This document shows positions 58,890 to 64,000 of a stretch of DNA of 64,000 nucleotides, one piece after another. Below the pieces are notes generated by a model. The model searched no databases. It was given only the letters and a program-made list of their open reading frames with translations, and was not told where the DNA came from. Made by a program: the position numbers and the translations under genes. The stretch lies in contig JAVEXO010000005.1 of NCBI GenBank assembly GCA_034003955.1, positions 1 to 64,000 on the forward strand, in the 5' to 3' direction. Every line of letters begins with the position of its first letter. The first letter of the stretch is position 1. The DNA is from SZUA-370 sp034003955. Lineage in GTDB: Bacteria > Spirochaetota > Spirochaetia > Treponematales > UBA12059.

Positions 58890-59075
58890 TTGAATAAATT
58901 ACCTAATTTTATACTCAAATGGAATGGCTTGAGTCTAAAGAAACACCTTGTTTCCAACGGCGAAGTAGAAAAGCCCTCTTCATCGCGACGGGGTCGGGGT
59001 ATGCGCCAGTCTGCCATCCCGTCTCTTTGAAATGATATGGCAATACCGATGTTTATTTGGGAAACGATATCTGCA

Positions 59076-59104
59076 TTGACTCCGTTGTCGCGATTTCTTA
59101 TTAT
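59076..59104 (+). promoter_or_regulatory. Promoter of the yjfB-like gene
   Basis: TTGACT (59076-59081), 17 bases, TATTAT (59099-59104), then six bases to the ATG at 59111. No Shine-Dalgarno sequence: another leaderless arrangement. The interval 58890-59075 shows nothing else I can support. Confidence 0.55.
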
Positions 59105-59110
59105 TATCTA

Positions 59111-59301
59111 ATGGACATTCAAAGCCTTTCAATGGACATGTCGATGCAGCGGGTTCAGGATCAGGCCGCCACGAAGGTGCTGGGTCTGGCCATGAGCGTG
59201 CCAAGGAACAATCGGCGTCCCTGGCCAAACTGATGGACGGTGCAACCTTTGAGACGATTAGCGATCCAGCCCTCGGTTCGAACATAAACCTCCTGGCCTA
59301 A
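59111..59301 (+). pseudogene. YjfB-family putative motility protein, frameshifted
   Basis: The first frame gives MDIQSLSMDMSMQRVQDQ then AATKVLGLAMS and runs out of family. From about 59193 a second frame continues AKEQSASLAKLMDGATFE, then SDPALGSNINLLA and TAA at 59299. Joined by restoring one base near 59190-59194, the product is 63 residues, the size of YjfB-family (putative motility) proteins, which begin MDI and end in NINLLA-like. Either a real one-base deletion or a sequencing error. It lies in the block between inverted repeats and may be decaying. Confidence 0.75.
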
Positions 59302-59384
59302 TCGGCACTATGAGAAGCCCCAGAAACTGGGCATCTTCGCGGGGTCAATTCTGATAAGCATGACTACATATTCTCACCCTGGAA

Positions 59385-59615
59385 TTAACCCTGTTTTATG
59401 GTCTGCAGGACTCCTCTATACCTGGCAAGAAACTCCGTTGGCACGATAACCGCACGAGTTGGTTTATACATGAATCGAACAGCAAGCTTTCCCTCAGGCC
59501 CACCATGGGCACGGCACATATACGAGACACTCGTGTTGGCGCTACCACTTTCGCCGAGAACCTGCGTCGGCGTCTCATCCATGCCTATCATTTGCGATGG
59601 GCTTTCTTTCATCAC
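59385..59615 (-). pseudogene. IS66-family transposase fragment
   Basis: 76 codons containing GMDETPTQVLGESGSANTSV, then SYMCRAHGGPEGKLAVRFMYKP and LARYRGVLQT. This is the DETP-Q-VL catalytic-region segment of IS66 transposases (family knowledge). No start or end of the element is present. It is fused at about 59612 to an IS256-type remnant. Confidence 0.75.
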
Positions 59616-59809
59616 GCCTTCAGTAGTCCTTCGCCTTTCATGAGTCCTTCAATGACTTCTTTGTACATCTCCCGCATGAGCTCTTGGAGTCCTTCGGTAT
59701 TGGTAATACCTTTCTCTGTCAAAAGCTCTTTAAGTTTGCCTTTCTCGAAAACCATGTGCTTCCCTCTCAATCCCATACTGAGGTTTACACAAAAGATTGT
59801 ACGCTACCC
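59612..59809 (-). mobile_element. IS256-family end remnant with transposase N-terminus
   Basis: On the minus strand a terminal-repeat-like sequence (59809-59783, ending TTTTGTGTAAAC) is followed by a 47-codon frame (59755-59612): MVFEKGKLKELLTEKGITNT, then LQELMREMYKEVIEGLMKGE and a stop after LLKA. It matches the N-terminal helical part of IS256-type transposases. Truncated where the IS66 fragment begins. Confidence 0.65.
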
Positions 59810-59811
59810 TT

Positions 59812-60105
59812 TCTTTTCATTTACCTCTCTTATCCTCAAATTCTCTTCCTTATCTTTTCCCTCCTCACCTTCTCAATTTTTCATCCCTCTCTGTGCCTCT
59901 GTGGCAAATTCTTAGTCCTCTCTTTCCTAATCTCTTATCCTCTTTTACTCTTCGTTATCTTAGTCAATCTCTTATCTCCTTAGTTCTCTTTCCCTCTCAT
60001 TCTTCTCTGTGTCTCTGTGCCTCTGTGGTTCAAATTCCTCATTCTTCGTCTTCTTTTTCCTTTCTCTTCTACTCTTATCCTCTTTGTTATCTTCCCTCCA
60101 TGTGG
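59812..60105 (-). repeat. Dispersed repeat array with two CACAGAG cores (copies 6 and 7)
   Basis: C/T-rich on the plus strand with cores at 59887-59915 and 60001-60045, reading TTTGAACCACAGAGGCACAG and ACACAGAGAAGA on the minus strand. 59932-59982 matches 32306-32356 at 50 of 51 bases. Frames crossing it, including an N-terminal extension of hutU, are not real. Confidence 0.85.
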
Positions 60106-60167
60106 CCTTATTTCCATATTTATGGTATGCCTATAACCGTATTAGTATCATTTCTTTGGAGGGGCGT

Positions 60168-62186
60168 ATGGCGACGAGCGATAAATCGGGTGGATTGCGT
60201 TTGGATTTTAACGAGCTACCGCCCGAGCCCGTGTTCGAGACGGGTATCAGGAGGGCTCCCAGGCGCGAGGCTCCCTTGAATAGGGCGCAGGAGGCCCTCG
60301 CCGTCAAGAACGCCTTGCGCTATGTGCCGGAACGCTGGCACGCACGACTGGCACCCGAATTCGTAGATGAACTCAGAACCCACGGAAGGATCTATGGCTA
60401 TCGTTTCAGGCCAGCCGGCCGTCTACAAGGCAAGCCAATAGACGAGTACAAGGGAGCCTGCATCGAGGGCAAGGCTTTCCAGGTCATGATAGACAATAAT
60501 CTTGATTTTGATGTGGCTTTGTATCCGTACGAACTGGTAACATACGGTGAGACAGGCCAGGTGTGCCAGAACTGGATGCAGTACAGGCTCATAAAGAAGT
60601 ACCTGGAGATACTCGATAATCAATCTACCCTGGTGCTGGAAAGTGGCCACCCGCTTGGCCTCTTCAAGAGTCATGAGCTTGCTCCACGGGTCGTCATCAC
60701 AAACGGTCTGATGATAGGCATGTTCGACAACCAGAAGGATTTTAATAATGCAGCCGCTCTCGGTGTGGCCAATTATGGCCAGATGACAGCCGGGGGCTGG
60801 ATGTATATAGGCCCGCAGGGCATAGTCCACGGTACATTCAATACTCTCCTCAATGCTGGAAGGCTCAAGTTAGGAGTTCCCCGGGACGGTGACCTGCGTG
60901 GAAGGTTATTCATATCAAGCGGCCTCGGAGGCATGTCGGGGGCTCAGGGCAAGGCGGCTGTCATAGCCGGTGCCGTCTCAATAATAGCCGAGGTCGACGA
61001 GAGCCGTGTGAAGACGAGGGCCAGTCAGGGTTGGGTCGGCTGTGTCGAGAAGACCGTTGAGGGTGCCTTTGCCCGCGCCGCTGTGGCAGTGCAAGCAGGA
61101 GAAGCCATCGCCATAGCCTACCTGGGCAACATAGTCGATTTGCTAGAGTATGCCGACGCAAAAAATATCCATATCGATTTGCTGTCCGATCAGACGAGTT
61201 GCCACGCCGCGTACGAGGGTGGGTATTGCCCGGCCGATCTGAGTTTTACTGAGCGTACACGGCTCTTATCGGAAGATCCAGCCCGCTTAAGGGTCCTGGT
61301 AGACGCAAGCCTGCGCAGGCACTTTGAGGCAATCAGGCGACTTAGCGCCAAGGGTACCTACTTCTTTGATTATGGCAATTCATTCTTAAAGGCTGTGTAC
61401 GACGCAGGGGTGAAGGACGTTTCCCTCAATGGCGTAGACGAGAAGGATGGTTTCATCTTCCCTAGCTATGTAGAGGACATACTCGGCCCAGAGCTGTTTG
61501 ACTACGGCTACGGGCCATTCCGCTGGGTGTGCCTATCTGGCAGGGACGAAGACCTGCACAAGACAGACGCCGCCGCCATGGCCTGCATAGATCCAAATCG
61601 GCGAGGACAGGATCGCGACAACTGGGCCTGGATACGAGACGCCGAGAAGAACAGGCTTGTCGTCGGCACCAAGGCTAGAATTCTCTATCAGGATGCCATG
61701 GGACGCACCAAGATTGCTCTTAAGTTTAACGACATGGTACGGAAGGGTGAGGTTGGGCCCATCATGCTTGGCCGCGACCACCATGACTGTGGCGGTACCG
61801 ATAGTCCCTTTAGGGAGACGAGTAATATAAAGGATGGATCGAACGTGATGGCCGATATGGCCGTGCAGAATTTTGCAGGAGACGCCGCCCGGGGTATGAG
61901 CCTCATTGCCCTGCACAACGGGGGCGGGGTTGGTATAGGCAAGAGCATAAACGGTGGCTTTGGCCTGGTGCTAGACGGCTCCGATCGTGTAGACACTGTT
62001 ATAGGCATGGCCATGCCATGGGACGTGATGGGCGGTGTAGCCAGACGCGCCTGGGCTAGAAATGAACACGCCCTGTCCGCCTGTGCCGAATATAACGATG
62101 AACATGCCCGTTTAGGCTCCATCACCCTGCCGTACATAGCCGACGACGGCCTCATAGAATCGGCACTTGGCGGCGGTGCATCATGA
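60168..62186 (+). CDS. hutU: Urocanate hydratase, long form
   Basis: 672 residues from ATG 60168 (TTTGGAGGGG upstream; a longer frame to 60009 runs through the repeat and is rejected). NAD-binding GLGGMSGAQGKAA near 230 and the catalytic-region LSDQTSCHAAYEGGYCPADLS near 330. Converts urocanate to imidazolonepropionate, the second step. Common bacterial HutU is about 550 residues; this length resembles the long type known from animals and some bacteria. Confidence 0.95.
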   Translation: MATSDKSGGLRLDFNELPPEPVFETGIRRAPRREAPLNRAQEALAVKNALRYVPERWHARLAPEFVDELRTHGRIYGYRFRPAGRLQGKPIDEYKGACIEGKAFQVMIDNNLDFDVALYPYELVTYGETGQVCQNWMQYRLIKKYLEILDNQSTLVLESGHPLGLFKSHELAPRVVITNGLMIGMFDNQKDFNNAAALGVANYGQMTAGGWMYIGPQGIVHGTFNTLLNAGRLKLGVPRDGDLRGRLFISSGLGGMSGAQGKAAVIAGAVSIIAEVDESRVKTRASQGWVGCVEKTVEGAFARAAVAVQAGEAIAIAYLGNIVDLLEYADAKNIHIDLLSDQTSCHAAYEGGYCPADLSFTERTRLLSEDPARLRVLVDASLRRHFEAIRRLSAKGTYFFDYGNSFLKAVYDAGVKDVSLNGVDEKDGFIFPSYVEDILGPELFDYGYGPFRWVCLSGRDEDLHKTDAAAMACIDPNRRGQDRDNWAWIRDAEKNRLVVGTKARILYQDAMGRTKIALKFNDMVRKGEVGPIMLGRDHHDCGGTDSPFRETSNIKDGSNVMADMAVQNFAGDAARGMSLIALHNGGGVGIGKSINGGFGLVLDGSDRVDTVIGMAMPWDVMGGVARRAWARNEHALSACAEYNDEHARLGSITLPYIADDGLIESALGGGAS

Positions 62187-62199
62187 GTGGTGACGAGTC

Positions 62200-63291
62200 A
62201 TGCGTGTAGGTGAGCTACCAAGCGGACCTGGCGACTCAATAGTCGATGTGGCAGGCATCTCTGTAGGACAGGTGACCCTGGACGAAGGCAACATCCAAAC
62301 CGGCGTTACGGTCATCCTGCCTCATCAAGGCAATATATTCCGCGACAAGGTACCCTCTGCCTGTCACGTCATAAACGGTTTTGGTAAGTCAGTCGGGCTC
62401 GTCCAAGTGGCTGAGTTAGGCAATCTAGAATCCCCCATTTTTCTTTCAAACACCTTCTCTGTGGCCGCATGCCTTGAGGGTGGCTTGGACATGCTTCTTG
62501 CCGAGAATGACGACATAGCGAGGAGCACAGGCAGCGCAAACGTCGTCGTCATGGAATGCAATGACGGCTATCTTTCAGACATGCGTGCCCGCGCGATAAG
62601 CCGAGAGCACGTGCGGGAGGCGCTTGTCCAGGCTCGTGAATCTGCGGGCTTGCCATTCGAGCGCGGATCTGTCGGGGCGGGGCGGGGGATGAGCTGCTAT
62701 GGCTTGAAGGGTGGCATAGGTTCGGCGAGCCGCGTGTCCACCTATACCGTTGGGGCGCTGCTTCTTACAAACTTCGGCCGCTTATCCGATTTGCTCGTAG
62801 ACGGAAGACGGGTGGGTAAAGAAATACTGTCCATGGGTTCGGCCGACGATGCGCATCGAGCGGCAAGGGTAGCGACTCAGGCGGCTAGTGACGGATCGGG
62901 CGTGGGCGTTCCGGGTTCTGGCTCGGTCATAGTCGTGCTGGCTACCGACGCGCCTCTGGATTCACGTCAGCTCCACAGGCTTTGCGTGCGTGCGTCTAGC
63001 GGGTTGGCCAGGACAGGCGCGACCATAGGCGGCGGCTCCGGCGAGATCGTGCTGGCATTCTCTACGGCCTACACCATCCCGCATTACCCTGAAGCGGAAG
63101 CCGGTGCTGATGCAGATACGCCGGTGATGATGCGCCCCGTCCTGCATGAAGACATGCTCGATGGGCTCTTTAGAGCCACGACAGAAGTTGTAGAGGCGGC
63201 CGTGCTTGACTCGCTCTTTAAAGCGAGCACCGTCCGCGGCCGCGATGGCCACGAACGGCGTTCAATGCTTGACTTTGGTCTCTTTCAGTAG
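62200..63291 (+). CDS. P1-family peptidase (DmpA-like, S58)
   Basis: 363 residues. DVAGISVGQVTLDEGNIQTGVTVILP at the start, SVGAGRGMSCYGLKGGIGSASRV in the middle, and PGSGSVIVVLATDAPLDSRQLHRL. The self-cleavage site of this N-terminal-nucleophile-type family should be G241-S242, with S242 as nucleophile. Members are aminopeptidases, D-esterases or amidases. 13 bases after hutU, so likely in its operon, perhaps acting on peptides or formimino compounds; this is inference. Confidence 0.88.
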   Translation: MRVGELPSGPGDSIVDVAGISVGQVTLDEGNIQTGVTVILPHQGNIFRDKVPSACHVINGFGKSVGLVQVAELGNLESPIFLSNTFSVAACLEGGLDMLLAENDDIARSTGSANVVVMECNDGYLSDMRARAISREHVREALVQARESAGLPFERGSVGAGRGMSCYGLKGGIGSASRVSTYTVGALLLTNFGRLSDLLVDGRRVGKEILSMGSADDAHRAARVATQAASDGSGVGVPGSGSVIVVLATDAPLDSRQLHRLCVRASSGLARTGATIGGGSGEIVLAFSTAYTIPHYPEAEAGADADTPVMMRPVLHEDMLDGLFRATTEVVEAAVLDSLFKASTVRGRDGHERRSMLDFGLFQ

Positions 63292-63310
63292 ACAGTAGTA
63301 GTGTTGTGTA

Positions 63311-64000
63311 TCAATTCTCCCTGCAAAGGACGCTAACGCAGTTTGTAGCGGCGCTGCCTCCGACGTTTACAGTTACGCCAACGTTAGGCTTCTTGTCGGC
63401 TGCCTGTCCTATGCTTTCTCCTACGAGCTGTTTGTAAAGCAACGCATGCATGGAGACACCTGTTGCGCCTACGGGATGACCCTTGGCCTTGAGCCCGCCT
63501 GACAGGTTGATAGACACCTGGTCGTCGTGTCCAAAGCGGCCGGCCATGTAGTCATGCCCAGCCTTGCCGTCTTTTGATAGGCCCAGCGCCTCGGTGCACA
63601 GGAGCTGGTTTATAGTAAAGCAGTCGTGTACCTCGGCAATGTCGATGTCCTTTGAAGCTATACCAGCCTCGGCGAAGGCCTGCCTGGCGGCCTCTTTGGC
63701 GGCCAGCAACTCGTACATGTTCTGTCGCTTAGAGATGGCCAGGTGCTCACCTGCCTGCCCAATACCGGCTATCCGTACGGCTCGTCCCTTCCTGGCTGCG
63801 GCGTGCTTAGGTCCTACTATGACAAGACCCGCGGCTCCGTCTGTGACGAGGGAGCAGTCGTGCAGGCGCAGGGGATCGGCTATCATGGGGTTCTTTTCGG
63901 GTGGCAGGTTTAGTATGGCTTCAGCCGTAACGAGACCCAGCTTGTCAGAAGGTCCTCCGACGCCAAAATGAGCCAGCGGGTTTTTAAGACCGTTTCTGTA
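63311..64000 (-). CDS. Thiolase (SCP2/acetyl-CoA acetyltransferase-like), C-terminal part
   Basis: The frame is open to the window edge, giving 229 residues of the C-terminal end. EVHDCFTINQLLCTEALGL and SGGLKAKGHPVGATGVS supply the catalytic histidines of the thiolase second domain. The last motif reads VNVGGSAATNCVSVL, like SCP2-type thiolases rather than the CxG ending of degradative thiolases. Condenses or cleaves acyl-CoA. Convergent with the DmpA-like gene. Confidence 0.88.
   Translation of the reverse strand, partial: YRNGLKNPLAHFGVGGPSDKLGLVTAEAILNLPPEKNPMIADPLRLHDCSLVTDGAAGLVIVGPKHAAARKGRAVRIAGIGQAGEHLAISKRQNMYELLAAKEAARQAFAEAGIASKDIDIAEVHDCFTINQLLCTEALGLSKDGKAGHDYMAGRFGHDDQVSINLSGGLKAKGHPVGATGVSMHALLYKQLVGESIGQAADKKPNVGVTVNVGGSAATNCVSVLCREN

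Noticed and set aside
60009..60167. N-terminal extension of hutU
   Set aside because: It runs through the repeat core, and a strong TTTGGAGGGG site precedes the internal ATG at 60168.

Overview
The window reads as a chromosomal segment of a spirochaete-like bacterium (inferred; no 16S or marker search could be run). Supporting signs are the order of the ribosomal and RNA polymerase genes, the remains of a YjfB-family motility gene, a FecR-domain lipoprotein, and zinc-binding forms of S14, S4 and L36. Base composition is moderately GC-rich, with AT-richer islands around 4.8 kb and 32-34 kb. A 100-base run of N (32050-32149) marks an assembly join inside repetitive DNA.

Region by region: 1-4.8 kb holds the end of a MATE exporter, an MFS transporter, a small conserved-looking protein, a DinB-like protein, trpS and a DUF454 membrane protein. 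From 12.2 to 4.9 kb a minus-strand run encodes a HAD phosphatase, a four-cysteine small protein, a NodB-like protein with a TolB-like N-terminus, a Lon-type protease and a FecR lipoprotein. murJ lies divergently. From 13.9 to 48.5 kb is the translation and transcription core: tRNA-Thr, rpmG, tRNA-Trp, secE, nusG, rplKAJL, rpoBC, rpsLG, tuf, then the complete S10-spc-alpha series from rpsJ to rplQ, ending in a 56-residue zinc-ribbon protein. fusA is absent from its usual place between rpsG and tuf. Between tuf and rpsJ sits an accessory insert: a glycerol-3-phosphate-type ABC importer (ugpBAE, no ugpC) and a Cache-GGDEF diguanylate cyclase, both beside repeat arrays.

From 48.5 to 63.3 kb is a catabolic region: rarD, histidine degradation genes hutI, hutH and a long-type hutU, and a 1152-residue protein that I think is a PPi-dependent PEP carboxykinase, co-transcribed with hutI. 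There is also a P1-family (DmpA) peptidase. Between hutH and hutU lies a block of cysK, serine acetyltransferase, a frameshifted yjfB and IS256/IS66 remnants, bracketed by inverted copies of a repeat. A thiolase gene runs off the right edge.

The most unusual material is a dispersed intergenic repeat family. It consists of a core reading GAACCACAGAG-(G/A)CACAGAG joined to long purine tracts (AGGATAAGAGGATAAGAG-like). At least seven cores occur in three loci, always outside operons and always close to decayed IS256-type ends. A second pattern is that several monocistronic genes have a good -10 box only 6-8 bases before the start codon and no Shine-Dalgarno sequence, which suggests leaderless mRNAs beside a strongly Shine-Dalgarno-led ribosomal core.
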